From Halocaridina rubra (Eukaryota; Arthropoda; Malacostraca; Decapoda; Atyidae), in contig JAXCGZ010015153.1 of the NCBI GenBank assembly GCA_037179515.1, forward strand, positions 112,501 through 165,000: DNA of 52,500 nt, in the 5' to 3' direction. Each line of letters starts with the position of its first letter. Within the stretch, counting starts at the first letter, position 1. Both the position numbers and the translations under genes were made by a program. Under the pieces are notes generated by a model, which made no database searches, was not told the DNA's origin, and was given only the letters and a program-made list of their open reading frames with translations. Of the stretch, positions 35,760 through 48,917 are shown piece after piece.

Positions 35760-37129
35760 AAATACTAATGGTGCAGTATGCGGTACAGGAGTATATTTTA
35801 ATGAGAATCTTCTGTTTCATCAGGGGTCCTTTAAAATCTTTAGGTGAACAGCTTTAAAAGACATTAAGACTTTCTAGCTACCTACCTTAGAGTAGAACAG
35901 TTCTCATAATTGTATGAAATCTCTTCCAAGCAACTCAATGGCATACCAACATTTTTTGCTGAATTCATGAAAACAAACAATATATGACATATTAAAGAAT
36001 TCAACAATGACAGCTGAGGTTAAGTCACCCTGTAATTCTCGGTTTGAATGCTGGACTGATAAGTTGGAAACTTACTCTAAGAATATCTTTATGAATTCAT
36101 GAAAAATGATGGTGATTTGGGCTGGAGTGAGAATACTTTTTTCATTATTTAAAACAACGATGCATAAGGTCACATATAATAGTATCTCAAAAGTTATCTC
36201 ACTTTCAAAAGATGGATTGTAGACAAGAATCTGGGGCTCATCTACACCATATATAATGCATATATGAATCATCTTAATACTAATACTAAAATGCAAGTTA
36301 AAACTAAAGCAGTTTTAGACTACTGCAATCCATCTACAAAATCAATTACATGAGAGTGAAAGTTAAATAAAGAAACAATAAATCTAATTTTGAACCCAAG
36401 TACCTGAGATTAAGAAAATGTCATCTATCTTCCTGTGACACCTAATATACTTCTTACATATTTAGCACTTCATAAAGAAACCAAAGAGGTAATAAGCTTA
36501 ACTAATTTACTAATAGTCGGTAAACAGAGATTTTTGGAAGCAAAATATTTATCAGAAGTTAAGTGATATTAGAGTCATGTCTTAACCTCTCCCCCAACAA
36601 TGATGAAATATCTCCTTGTTGCCTGTCTATCATTTTTCAGCAAGGACTAGATATCTCGTCAAAAAGTTACCATTGAACAAATATTCTCGTCAACTCCAGC
36701 TCTTTCTGACCAGTGTTTTTGTGTTAACAATGCGTGTGTCAACCCCACTTACAGTAACTCAGCCTTTTCAGTTAAAGGTGAGGCATATAAAAAATGACTT
36801 CTCTAGATTGTTCCTCACTTAATTCAACTAGAATTGCAAAGTTTTTTGGAAAAAATAAGTTGGGGAAGAGATTAAGGGTACTGTTATACGGTAGTGCTGA
36901 CATATGAACTAATTCCAAGCTTAAAAAAAGCAGCTCCAGGCACTATTTAATGACATTTTTGAGCTACTGATATGATGTGGAAAAAATAGACAACCGAAAA
37001 TCATTCAAAGCATTAACTTTTAATATTAATCCGTACCTTGTATATCCCTTTTATCAGTATCTCTGCATGGCATTGTAATCGCATTCATTCCTCATATATT
37101 CATACTCTGATAGTCTAATAATGATATGT
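35760..37129. other. Unassigned intronic sequence
   Basis: No repeat family or coding signal recognised. Confidence 0.45.
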
Positions 37130-37142
37130 GGGGGGGGGGGGG
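37130..37142 (+). repeat. Poly(G) run
   Basis: Thirteen consecutive G residues in otherwise AT-rich sequence. Confidence 0.95.
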
Positions 37143-37849
37143 CAAAGTTTGAGTGTCACTTCCTCACAGTGCCTCCAAGCTATTGCCAACGACAGTGGTG
37201 AAACTACGACAGGCCTAGCAAGCCAATAGTGGATGACATCTGGTTAAAAACCACATGCCTAGTCTCAGAACGGATGAATTTTAGGGTATCAAAAAACTAT
37301 CTGACCACCTAGAAGAGGCCAACACAATATGACAGGTTAAAGACCTACCAAAAGGAAGGCGAGTGGTGAGCAAATAAGAAAACAAAAGAGAAAAAGCTCT
37401 CCAACTTCTGGGCAAACCAGTTTTAAAATATTACAGATGAGACAATGAACTAAGAGCTTTCTTATATCTGATGAAACTCTTTAAAACTCTTATGAAACAC
37501 ACAACAAAGCTTACTACTTTATGTAAAAAAATGTTGACACTTTCAATTTTACTGCATTTTTTCTACTACAGACACTAAGAAATAACGAAAATAAAAGCTT
37601 TTAGTTAACAGACCCATATTCAGAGTACAAGTACAAACAATTGCTGATGAAACAATGTACAAAATACTTTCAACTTTTTGTAAACTGTTCTAATATTCTG
37701 CTTTTTAAAATCAAACTGGGTTGGTGTAAAAGAGAACATGCAGCCATAAGACTTTGACCAAAACTAAATACAAACCTCCAAGAGGCTAAAGAAAATAATT
37801 GTGGAAAAAGAAAACTATCTTTAATGCCCATTCTTAAAAGAAATTTCTT

Positions 37850-37962
37850 ACACCCACTACAGGGCATTAGGAAGGGCGTCCTGCCTTAATTCTCCAGTTC
37901 TAACCTGTCTGTGTCTACCCCAACTTGACTGGGGATTATGATACTTAAAATTAAAAAAAACA
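37850..37962 (+). repeat. SINE-B copy, 3' part
   Basis: CACTACAGGGCATTAGGAAG, CTGTCTGTGTCTACCCCAAC and TTGACTGGGGATTATGATAC. The tRNA-like head is missing. Confidence 0.75.
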
Positions 37963-38344
37963 TCAGGTGGGGAATAATCTAAAGATCTTCGTTTATTGCA
38001 TGGCTGGGGAAGATTAGGGCATCTACATTGTATTTTAGATCATAAAGCTCCCTCATATACAGAAAGAACATGGAAGTAATAAAAAAGAATAATAATTTGT
38101 TTAAATGGACAATCACCAAACAAGAAAATTAAATTAATAAAACTTGTAAAAGACAGGTTATCATCAAATCTTTTGGATGCTCCCATCAGGGGTCACCAAG
38201 GCAGATCAATCGACTCCATATTGACTTATACCCTGTGTCCTAATGTTAGGTTAAATCGCCAGCAAAAAACTGGCAGATGATAATTACAGCCTTAAAAAGC
38301 TACCAATGAGTCTTATACTGCATGAATCTCATAATCAGCCTTAT

Positions 38345-38400
38345 TCATATCAATGTGATGCCATATTCTGCCAAAGCCAACAGAGGCCAAAACCGAACCA
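38345..38400 (+). repeat. Dispersed CATGATGCCATAT-type repeat
   Basis: AATGTGATGCCATATTCTGC, then CAAAGCCAACAGAGG. Confidence 0.5.
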
Positions 38401-38502
38401 AAAATGGGGCACAGTAGGGGATCATTACAACACTACTCATCAGCAATCCATTTCATAAGCTACACTGTAGAAAGAAAGAAATTTCCTAGGCATTCCTTCT
38501 CC

Positions 38503-38695
38503 TACATGGGGCCCACGGTAGGGTAATGGTTGGAATACCTGTACTTGACTCAGGAAATGACAGACAAGTGATCAAACCCACTGCAAGGTGTTAGGATGGG
38601 TATCCTTCATTAATTTCCCAGCTTCAATATGTATCAACTCCCATAATAGGAGCTAATAGTGACATAAAAAAGATAAAAAATAATAAAAATAATTC
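38503..38695 (+). repeat. tRNA-derived SINE-B copy
   Basis: GGTAGGGTAATGGTTGGAAT head, GTGATCAAACCCACTGCAAG B-box region, GTTAGGATGGGTATCC body, TAATAGGAGCTAATAGTGAC tail. Confidence 0.78.
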
Positions 38696-39456
38696 CTTCT
38701 CTACATCTCGATAAAAAAATCTTAATAAAAATTCATCATATTTCGAGCCATCTGGATATATTCTAGACATCTAGATTAAGTACTTAGCGCCAAAACTGCT
38801 GTATATTATGACCTTTTCTTCTTGTTTTTATGAGTGTGATATAAGGATGGAAGAAAAAACTTGTCCTAATCGGGCCTGGGCACAAAGAAAATAAAAGGAA
38901 AGAGAAACAGCGATGGGGAGTGTTTTGACATGTCAGATAAGAGAGAATGATTAAAAATAGCATGAAGAGCAATACAGGAAGTCTGATAAATGTAATGATT
39001 TGCGAAGTTCTTTGTAGTTACTCCCAGGGGATAAAAGTAATGTTACTCTCATACACACTTCAAATAGCTCACTAAAGCTAAGGGTCCTTCAATTGCATTA
39101 GAAAATTCAGACCATACAATGCCAAAAATAGCATATTCTCAAACAAAAGGATAAAAAACCTGAACTATATAATATTCTAAGTTACTGAGTGTTAGAAATA
39201 TCACTAAGCTCCCTCTCAGAAGTATGATGATGACAATGGACGGGATGATTCTTCTGTAGTGCCTCTCAAAAGCAAGAATATATAGTTATTCTCAATTACA
39301 ACGCAGTTAAATCAAGATAAACTAGGAACCCCATATATTCTTAGGGAATAACACAGAGAATGAAATTCCTTATCCAGCAACACAACACACATGGATACAA
39401 AAGCAAACACAAACACACACAAATACCCTTCCTTGACAAAATGCACTCATACAATC

Positions 39457-41555
39457 CTTTTATTTTTTATTTATTTTTTTTTTTTTTTAAGTGTGACACG
39501 GGGACAGGCAGAGACTGCCTTCATCAATAAAGGCTCGGGCACGAGAAAATACCAAGACGAAGGAAAAGAAAAAGGTTAAGGGCAAGGCAGAGATGAGGTA
39601 ATGTCACAAAAAGGAAAATGAGAGACAGAAAAGAACAGTCAAAGTACAGAGGATCCAGAGATATGGAGGACTTGGCTCTGAGATGACGATAGATCTGCTT
39701 TTTGAAGGATGAAAGGTCATAAGAATTAGGAAAGACAGAAGGAGGAAGAGAGTTCCAGAGTCTGGAGGTAGATGGGAAGAAGCAGTCGCTTCACCGAACA
39801 ATCCGCGAGCTACAAATCTCCACACAGTACCTGTGAGATATGGCTGCTTGGCGAGTGTACGCGGCCTCAGCAAGGGAGGAGGGATGCAACTCGCCAACTC
39901 ATCACAGCAGCGATGGAAGTAGTAGCGATAGAAAAGCGAAAGAGAAGATACCTTACGGCGAAGAGAGAGAGAATCCAGGTTAGAAGTAAGAGAAGGATCA
40001 TTATTGAGTCTAACTGCTTTAGATTCAACCCTATCAAGAAGATAAGTAAAGGAAGAAGCACCACAGATGTGTGGGCAGTATTCTAAGCAGGGGCGGATAA
40101 GACCTTTGTAAACTTTAAGTAACTGCAATGAGGAAAAGTAATAAAAACGAAACAAAACCCCCAATTTTTTGGATGAAGATTTAGAAATTTGGATTACGAG
40201 ATTCCTCCAAGACAAGTTAGAGGCTACATGGATTCCTAATATGTTGATAGAGTTAAGAGGGTAAATTTCATTAGTTTCGAAGACAATAGGGTTATCAGGA
40301 GGAGAAGAAGATAAAGAGATAGCCAGAAACTGTATCTTGGAGGCATTGAATTTACTAAATTTTGAGTGCCCCATTCAGATACTCTCTGTATATCGGAGTT
40401 AAGAGTAGAAGAAAGAGTGATACGAGATTGATTACGAGTAACAGATAAAGGTTGTGAAGAAAAGGCAGAGGAAAAGTGAAGGGTAGAATCATCAGCAAAG
40501 GCATGAAGAAGAGAGGAAGATGGGGATTGTAGAAGTTCATTGATGAAGAGAAGGAAGAGAGTAGGTGAAAGAACAGAGCCCTGTGGAACACCAATGGTAA
40601 CAGAGAAAGGGCTAGATGTCGCGCCATCAACAACTACAGATATAGAACGGTCAGTAAGAAAACTGGAAATCAGAGAACATTAAGAAGGGGTAAAGCTATA
40701 GGCAAGGAGTTTGGCCAACAGAGCCTTGTGCCAGACTCTGTCAAAAGCCTTAGAGATAGCAAGGGCGATGACAAAGGATTCCCCATAGTTCCTCAGAGAA
40801 GATGACCATACATTAGTAAGATAGGACAGGAGATCACCAGTGGATCTTGCCTTGTGGAAGCCATACTGGTGATCGGAGATAAGTGAGTTAGATTCAAGGC
40901 ATTTCAAGACGTGAGCATTGAGCAAAGTTTCAAAAACTTTAGCAATAGAAGAGGTTAGGGCAATAGGTCAGTAGTTAGAAGGAATAGAGCGGTCACCCTT
41001 CTTAGGAACAGGTTGAACGAGAGCATGCTTCCAAGATGAAGGATAGATACTTGTTGACAGAATGAGGCAAAAAAGACGGCAAAGCACGGGAGCCAGCTCA
41101 TCTGCAAACTCCTTAAGTAACCTTGCAGGGATACCATCGGGACCAGATGCCTTGTTCGTCTTTAGTGAGCGAAGAACCTTATGAACTTTGCGTGAAGAAA
41201 GGATAAGGGCGGGCATAGGGTTAGAGAGGGGAAAAGACTGAGGAACAGGTGCGCTGGAAACGTTGATAGAAGAGTTGGCAGAAAAATGAGAGCCAAAGAG
41301 AGTGGCTTTGTCAGTGGAAGAGCAAGCTATAGAACCATCAGAATGAATGAGAGGAGGAAAGCTTGAGTTACAGAAGTTTTTGGCTAAGGACCAGAAGCAT
41401 TTGTCAGTGGGAGAGGAGTTAAGGTTATCAACTTTCCTTCTTATAAAGGAAGCCTTAGACCTTCGAATCTGATTAGTACAGCGATTCCTAGCTATAATAA
41501 AAGCAGAGCGAGTTAAATCGGAAGGAGAGGCTAGGTAAGATCGGTGAGCCTTAAA
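39457..41555 (-). mobile_element. 5'-truncated Jockey-like non-LTR retrotransposon (LINE)
   Basis: On the minus strand the element ends in an A-rich tail (plus-strand T run at about 39,457-39,488) after its ORF. Its 5' edge stops abruptly near 41,555 inside ORF2, upstream of the reverse transcriptase, so the endonuclease domain is absent. This is the usual product of incomplete target-primed reverse transcription. It lies in the large Dab intron, in the same orientation as Dab. No target duplication could be read. Confidence 0.85.
39604..41555 (-). pseudogene. Non-LTR retrotransposon reverse transcriptase, broken
   Basis: Order on the minus strand: a linker region; KTNKASGPDGIPARLLKEF (RT motif near 41,150); WKHALVQPVPKKGDRS; NSLISDHQYGFHKARST; FVIALAISKAFDRVWH; VTIGVPQGSVLSPTLF; LHAFADDSTL (catalytic FADD intact); and a C-terminal KGLIRPCLEYCPHICG block typical of Jockey-clade elements. 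Breaks: TGA near 40,966 (after SNY), TAA at 40,680 (after FTPS) and a frameshift near 40,360. In the first motif the catalytic Asp position reads Ala (IALAISKAFD). It is therefore dead for several reasons. Confidence 0.9.
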
Positions 41556-42229
41556 ATGGTAGAAGAATTACTTATGAATCCGTATATTCATTATAAATAA
41601 AAGTAAAACGGTAGAACAAAATGAATAATATCATCATATTTATTTCACAAGTGAATTTTAGAAAAATTAAATACATTTATAACAGGCACAGGCTTGATTT
41701 TGTTCACTCCATGTGGAATTTATAACCATGACTGTGAAGATACGATTAATTAATGAATAGAAACAAACGGGAGTACCCTTCATATGGCAAAAGATATCCA
41801 GTTGACTCTAGCCGGAGAAATAACATACATTAATAAATTTGTCACAAACAGAAAATCAGAAACATTTGAGCGGCATAGTATCTGTTGAAAAGATATGTTA
41901 TATTTATATACTATGAATGTCTTATTACATAACGTCACATCCCACTGAAACCAGCACGAGGACCGCAAACGGGAGAAAAGTATATTGTACTTTAAAAGGT
42001 GTACGAGATGGATTACGTGAAGAAATTGTGGAGAGAGAGAAAAGCCCATGAAAAAGAATGACACAAGAAGTAATAATTGCAAAAATGTGCCCAAAAAATT
42101 ACATCCTTTTATCATTACAAATAGCTATGGCCTGACTTTAGCCATGAGATCAAATACTAATCTAAAAATAGCACTTAAATGTATAGTGATGAGATGTGTT
42201 ACATATAATCTAATGTGAAACAACAAAGA
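41556..42229. other. Unassigned intronic sequence
   Basis: No gene or repeat family recognised, apart from a faint match to the CATGATGCCATAT repeat near 41,930 (CGTCACATCCCACTGAAACC). Confidence 0.4.
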
Positions 42230-42710
42230 ACTGTTTCACATACGAAGTGTAAGCATGAATACGCGATGAACGTTCTTTCTCTAAATGATAAAGGGATACC
42301 CAACATACACTAAGAAGACTTATATTGACAGAGATATTACTCTAAAATTTTTAATAAATGCTTCGTTTACAAGGTACCGGCATGAACACACAGCGAACAC
42401 CCTTAATTACAAATGATGAGGGAATATGCAACATACAATAACATACTTATACAAACATACAGCCTCTACATAAAATTAAAAAGAATGGTGTTAAATTGTG
42501 AAGTACCTGAGAGAGCACACTCAGTGAACACCCTTTCTCTCGATTGATAAAGGGATATGCAACATACAGTAACATACTTACACATACATACAGCCTCTAC
42601 ATAAACTTAAAGATGATGGTGTTCAATTATGAAGTACTTGAGAGAGCCAAACAGTGAAAATTCTTTCTCTCAACTGATAAAGGGATATGCAACATACAAT
42701 TTTAGTAGCA
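42230..42710. repeat. ~130-bp tandem repeat, about four copies
   Basis: The phrase AAGGGATATGCAACATACA recurs at 42,293 (diverged), 42,421, 42,552 and 42,682, with ACATACAGCCTCTACATAAA and GTGAACACCCTTTCTCT between. It ends about 60 bp from the splice donor of the Dab linker exon. Confidence 0.88.
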
Positions 42711-42769
42711 GATAATGTGCTATTTTTAAAATCTACCATGCCTATGCAGCGTTGCCACACCAGTAATAC

Positions 42770-42949
42770 CTTCTGGTTCTGTTGAGCATGCTGTTGACTG
42801 ATTTCCGAGAGCCCTTTCTGAAGGGAGCTCAATTCGCTTTGAAGATCTAGCAAGTCAGCAATAGCCCCCCCGGCCCCACTTGTCAGACTGGCACTCACTA
42901 TTCCGCTGTCCCCATTGCTACTGCCGAACAGCCCACCAAATGAAGACTC
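42770..42949 (-). CDS. Dab: Disabled (Dab), linker and coiled-coil exon
   Basis: A 180-bp exon (60 codons, phase 0-0). It starts ESSFGGLFGSSNGDSG, runs through a Gly/Ser linker, then the amphipathic stretch ADLLDLQSELSSLQKGLSEI and a Gln-rich end (QQHAQQNQK). The heptad spacing of leucines suggests a coiled coil. Acceptor is CTTCTTTGTAG|GAG and donor AAG|GTATTA. It follows the PTB helix exon and precedes the 13.3-kb intron. A leucine-rich helical segment after the PTB is expected in Dab, but no catalytic or named domain is present. A roughly 130-bp tandem repeat array sits just downstream in the next intron. Confidence 0.88.
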
Positions 42950-43004
42950 CTACAAAGAAGAGAAAGGATTATAAGATATATTGCAATGAAACTTTAACTT
43001 TTCT

Positions 43005-43075
43005 TTAATGTGATACAAATCCTGCTGAAGCCAGCAGGGTACCCTTAAAAGAATGAAAAAGTTTAGGCTGGAGAA
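43005..43075 (+). repeat. Dispersed CATGATGCCATAT-type repeat
   Basis: AATGTGATACAAATCCTGCT, then GAAGCCAGCAGGGTACCC and TTAAAAGAA. Confidence 0.55.
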
Positions 43076-43309
43076 CATCATCGTTCGCTGTGCATCCACA
43101 CCTTGCCATTTTGTAGCAAGGAAAAAATTCTAAGAAAGAAACTGTCATCAATTCTCTCCCCTGATACTTTATGTGACTCTTGTACAGGGAATTGCTGTGT
43201 TCCTAATGCTCCACCAAATGCAATCTGCGCTGCTCTTTTTTAATATGTGCGGGACCTTAAATACACAACAAGTAAGAAGTAGCAAAAAAATATGAAAAAT
43301 ATTTTAAGT

Positions 43310-43850
<541 letters not shown>

Positions 43851-43854
43851 TTAT

Positions 43855-43925
43855 TTTCAAACATGATACCACATACCACTGAATCTTGCAGGGAAGCCAC
43901 AACTAATCAAAATACAGTACCAATA
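43855..43925 (+). repeat. Dispersed CATGATGCCATAT-type repeat
   Basis: CAAACATGATACCACATACC, then ACTGAATCTTGCAGGG. Confidence 0.5.
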
Positions 43926-44784
43926 AAACAACACTCATCATACCTTTCTAATTTTGTGCAATTGTCACTTAATTCGAGGTAAGAACAGACATTCTAAGAA
44001 GGAGGGATTACCCAACTCCGTCTCTCTAACCCTTTCAGTTGCCATAAACGATAAGCAAGGAATACGAAGATCAAATTCTTTTCAAATGCACATACTGTAT
44101 ATGTACATAATGCATATAAAAGTGTTCTCATTTTCAACTGTGAAATATCCATCAGCTGGACTGTGATAACAAAAGAAAAATATCTGTGAGGATTGAACAG
44201 CTAACCCTTGGCTCCTTTATAACTAGCAGTAACTTCTTAGAACATATATGGAAATTAGGTGAGGAATCCTTTTTCCACCACCACCGGAGGTAACTTAAGC
44301 TATATTCAAATATTCAAAGAAATGCATTTGAAAATAATAATATAAAGTAAGGCACAATATCTAAAACATATTAACTATTGATTTATGAGCATAAGAAAAA
44401 ACTAAAAAAAAAATGCGCATATGAAGTAAAAACCATTAAGCATATAGGATAAAAAAATAAAACCAGAGACTTTGTAGATACATTATTCCCTCTTTTCTAT
44501 TTTGGCACTGAGTGACATTACAGATATGAATGCCTATTTTCATACCTGAGCTCTTGATCCCTCCAATGGTCAGCCAGATCCATTACTTTACATCTCTTTA
44601 CCTGCTAAAATGGCAAGGGTTAGGGAATGAGGAATACTCCTGTCCCATTCGTATGACTGAAACATTATTATTACACTAGAAAAGACTGGTTCTTAGGTAT
44701 GGTTATCACTCTTTCACTCATCTAGTCATGGAAGCTCCAAAATTCTTTCTCTCTTCGTGTGATTATATTACTTATACCGATTGG

Positions 44785-44955
44785 GGGTTGCAGTAGCTCA
44801 ATGGCAGATTGTACGAGTCAGGAAAAACTGACGTGGGTTCATCCCACTTCAAATCATTTGGAAGGGTATACAGCCTAAATCCCCCAACTCCAACATATTT
44901 GTGTCCATCCGCATTTAGATGGGGACTACATATAACACATAAAATGGTGCATATC
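44785..44955 (+). repeat. tRNA-derived SINE-B copy
   Basis: GCAGTAGCTCAATGGCAGAT head, GTGGGTTCATCCCACTTC B-box region, CCCAACTCCAACATATTTGT body and TTTAGATGGGGACTACATAT tail. Confidence 0.82.
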
Positions 44956-45047
44956 ATTATATTGTCTCCTGTTCTACCTAAATCAAATCCACACAATTTA
45001 AAGAACCTCTTCATCTGATCAACACCCAAAAGATATATAAAACTTAC

Positions 45048-45128
45048 CCTGAACTCCCCTCTCTCCCTCCCTTCCTCAAGTTGTGATCGTGCCTTCTCTA
45101 TTTCCTTCTTTTTCAGCTCGAATACAAC
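45048..45128 (-). CDS. Dab: Disabled (Dab), PTB C-terminal helix exon
   Basis: A short 81-bp exon (27 codons, phase 0-0) beginning VVFELKKKEIEKARSQ and ending GREF-R. It completes the long C-terminal helix of the PTB domain, continuing DLFQ from the previous exon exactly as in other Dab proteins. Acceptor is CACTTTGCAG|GTT and donor AGG|GTAAGT. The charged helix continues into a likely coiled coil. Being small and frame-neutral, it could be skipped without shifting the frame, though that would remove the end of the PTB helix. Confidence 0.93.
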
Positions 45129-45607
45129 CTGCAAAGTGTTAATATAACATTATTATACAAATTAACAGTACTTATACTCATCTTAAGCAACTGCTTCTCC
45201 ATCCCCAAATGAGCGTATATCTATATAGAAATGATACTAACATCTTTGATATTCCTTCTTCAAATTCATCTGAAAAGCAAGATGCTCTTTTCTGCTCTAG
45301 TTAGCAGGACTGGCACAACAATAACAAGAAAAATGAAGTTACAATGGCCTTCTGTTGTTGATATTCCACCCTATCTAGAACGGATCATGGCGGACCTAAA
45401 AATGAAGTTAGTTTTGTAGCTGAGAGTCCAAGGGTTCAGCATATTAGGTTATTTTTGCCTCTTTTATCACCAGTTCAGTGGCAAGAAATGAAACATAGAG
45501 AGGGAGGGATCGTCAGACCACCCTTAAACTTTTAATTTGTTTCCTAGGACATGTAAGATTTACAAGGGTGGAATAATTTTTCTCCCATTATGTAGACAAA
45601 GACAAAA

Positions 45608-45785
45608 TATTAATGCCATATCAGTAGCGCAGTGGTTACAGCACTCGATTTGAAAGTGCCAAACCCGTGTTCGAGCCAACCACTTGGCGTTAGGTAGGGC
45701 ATTCAGCCTCAATTCCCCAGCTCCATCCTGTTTGTATCCACTCCATAAATGGATATTAATATTAACATATAAAATGGCAAACATA
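45608..45785 (+). repeat. tRNA-derived SINE-B copy
   Basis: ATCAGTAGCGCAGTGGTTAC head, CGTGTTCGAGCCAACCACTT B-box region, GGCGTTAGGTAGGGCATTCA body, CCATAAATGGATATTAATAT tail. Confidence 0.85.
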
Positions 45786-45849
45786 CAATCAATGAAACAT
45801 ATGAATAAATACAGTATTTCAGGTTTGTTGAAGCCACAAATATAATATT

Positions 45850-45915
45850 CCCCAGCTCCAGCCTGTCTGTTCTATCCCCATTCGAATGGGGATTAATAAT
45901 GACACTTAATATGGC
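45850..45915 (+). repeat. SINE-B 3' fragment
   Basis: CCCCAGCTCCAGCCTGTCTG, then CATTCGAATGGGGATTAATA. Confidence 0.75.
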
Positions 45916-46222
45916 ACAGTATATTCAAGGTAGTCATTCTAATTAAGAGCCAATATATCAAATTTAGAAATTTCTGACCCCAAACATGCGTTAGTTTATG
46001 CACACACTAGTAATACGAAGAAATCCAAGGAGAGAGAAAAAGAGAATAAAAAATTGCAGGCTGTTAAAAAATTTAAATAGAGGGTAGTATGAAAGGTAAT
46101 AAAGAATAAATAATGTTACTTATGGTATATTCCAAATATCATGCATTTATAACAGTAATCAAGTGTAAGACTATTTATCATCTGCTATTAATATACAGTA
46201 AAAACGAATTAAATATTTGTAT

Positions 46223-47413
46223 ATTTGTTCCCCCACTTATCGCGGTAGTTGGGTTCCGGGACCCGGCGCGAACCAGGAAAACCGCAGAGTAGGATCAGCC
46301 TATATGTACATAGACATTTTAATTTATTTTTACGTTTACACTGTATAAACCCTCCCTGTACTGTTAACAAACCACCCTTTACTTCATAAAGAACAGCAAG
46401 CAACATAAATTTACATGAAAGTGATAGATAAAATTACGGTGAATGAAGTGGTAATTACATGACATACTCATGTACATAGATATTTTACAATTATTTTTAC
46501 GTTTACGTACTGTATAAACCCTCCCTGCACTGTTAAAAAAACAACCTTTACATTATAAATAACAGCAAGCAACGTAAATTTACATGAAAATGGTAGATAA
46601 AATCACGGTGAATGAAGTGGTAATTACATGACATACTCATGTACATAGGTATTTTACAATTATTTTTACGTTTACACTGTATAAACCCTCCCTGCACTGT
46701 TAAAAAACACCGTTTACATTATAAATAACAGCAAGTAACGTAAATTTACATGAAAGTGATAGATAAAATTACGGTGAATGAAGTGGTAATTACATGACAT
46801 ACTCATGTACATAGGTATTTTACAATTATTTTTACATTTACATACTGCATAAAGCCTCCCTGCACTGTTAAAAAAACACCCTTTACATTATAAATAACAG
46901 CAAGCAACGTAAATTTACATGAAAGTGGTACATAAAATTACGGTGAATGAATTGGTAATTACATGACATACTCAGGTACATAGGTATTTTACAATTATTT
47001 TTACGTTTACACTGTATAAACCTTCCCTGTCCTGTTAACAAACCACCCTTTACTTCATAAATAACAGCATGCAACGTAAATTTATATGAAAGTGATAGAT
47101 AAAATTACGGTGAATGAAGTGGTAATTACATGACATACTCATGTACATAGGTATTTTACAATTATTTTTATGTTTACGTACTGTATAAACCCTCCATGCA
47201 CTGTTAAAAAAAACACCCTTTACATTATAAATAACAGCAAGCAACGTAAATTTACATTTTCAATAAAAAAATGAATACTGAAAATTTTAATTTTTTCAAT
47301 ATTTTAATATTTTTTGCGTATACCCATAAAATAAAATAATAATTTATAAAAAAAAAAAAACGTGATACAGTGAGAACGCGAACCAAGCAACGCGCTACAG
47401 GGGGGGAACACTG
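46223..47413 (-). mobile_element. Tigger/pogo-derived non-autonomous element carrying a tandem array
   Basis: Same ends as the element at 30,622 but inverted. The left edge has TTCCCCCACTTATCGCGG; the right edge ends GGGGGGAACACTG followed by TA. The interior is almost wholly a 168-bp tandem array. No transposase is left. Confidence 0.8.
46310..47260. repeat. ~168-bp tandem repeat array, about 5.5 copies
   Basis: TACATGAAAGTGATAG-type starts at 46,412, 46,581, 46,747, 46,916 and 47,084, with a partial at 47,253. Shared phrases are ACGGTGAATGAAGTGGTAAT, CTCATGTACATAGGTATTTT and CTGTATAAACCCTCCCTGCA. Single units of the same sequence lie in the element at 30,622-32,064. Confidence 0.92.
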
Positions 47414-47464
47414 TATTTACAAGGAAAAAAAAATCCTCATTTCTTTAATAAACAATGTTTTTTG

Positions 47465-47778
<314 letters not shown>

Positions 47779-47786
47779 TGCCACTA

Positions 47787-48028
47787 TGCTAAAATGAAGC
47801 CACGAGTGAGGTTGGGGAATCTGTACTATGAACATAGTGGCATTCAGATAGAATGCGTTCATCCATAAGTATAGCAGATATAAGCTATAAGGTTGGATTC
47901 CTTTTATACCTTCTGTGGCGTGTAGTTGGTAGCGCCTTGACTTAGTAATTATAAGTCCTAGGTTCGAGTCCCAGTCGGGGTAAGAAATGATTCATCTTTT
48001 CACATATGTAATGTGCTTGCTTGTTTAT
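47787..48028 (+). repeat. tRNA-like unit, copy 1 of a 277-bp tandem duplication
   Basis: Contains GTAGTTGGTAGCGCCTTGAC (A-box-like) and CCTAGGTTCGAGTCCCAG (B-box-like), near 47,925-47,975. The flanking acceptor stem does not pair, so it is tRNA-derived rather than a gene. Near its start, GAATGCCACTATG and CATAGTGGCATTC form a stem (47,776-47,847). Confidence 0.85.
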
Positions 48029-48063
48029 TGTATGACCCAAATGAGATTGGGAATTGAATTAAA

Positions 48064-48464
<401 letters not shown>

Positions 48465-48917
48465 GTAATAACGAATTAGAATATATATCATCTGCTATTA
48501 ATACAATTAATCCGAATTTAAGCTTTCTGTATATTTACAAAAATAAATCTTCATTGCCTTCCACCTTCTAGTAGAAAAAAGGTGTTAATATATACTGTAT
48601 TTTATTTCCACATTAACATAAAAGCTCATCCAAATAAAATTTCCAGTATGTTAAAATCCGTAATTTCGGAGCCCCATGTGTTTTTTAAAACCATAATGAC
48701 GTGGGGTTCATTTAAACAAACATTACGACATGATAAAAAGCATGTAGCAGAAACCAATAAAAATGAGCATTCCCATAAACCAACTAATGTTGTCGACAGT
48801 TCAAGCGAAAACAGATTCATAAAGTAAATCATTTTTACTTGAAACAGGTATCTTATAGCAATTTTGTCGTCACTTCAAGTAAAAATAACAATAAATTATA
48901 ATGGAAATAATTTTTAC

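Larger units (their letters stand above)
29435..42769 (-). other. Dab: Dab giant intron (13.3 kb)
   Basis: Lies between the linker exon donor (AAG|GTATTA) and the last-exon acceptor (TTTTTTACAG). It contains a Tigger-derived element, at least seven SINE copies or pieces, a foldback element, a LINE and short tandem arrays, described separately. I saw no further Dab-like exon in it, but a short lineage-specific exon cannot be excluded. Confidence 0.8.

Noticed and set aside
39772..40086. Plus-strand ORF of 104 codons
   Set aside because: Antisense shadow of the LINE reverse transcriptase C-terminus.
44772..45018. Continuation of the ORF downstream of the 81-bp Dab exon
   Set aside because: It reads through a strong donor (GTAAGT) into intron and a SINE copy.
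46310..47260. Regularly spaced repeats resembling a CRISPR array
   Set aside because: The units are contiguous 168-bp tandem repeats without spacers, inside a eukaryotic transposon derivative.
47917..47985. Possible functional tRNA gene
   Set aside because: A- and B-box-like sequences are present, but the acceptor stem does not pair and the unit is duplicated with flanks. Better explained as a tRNA-derived repeat.
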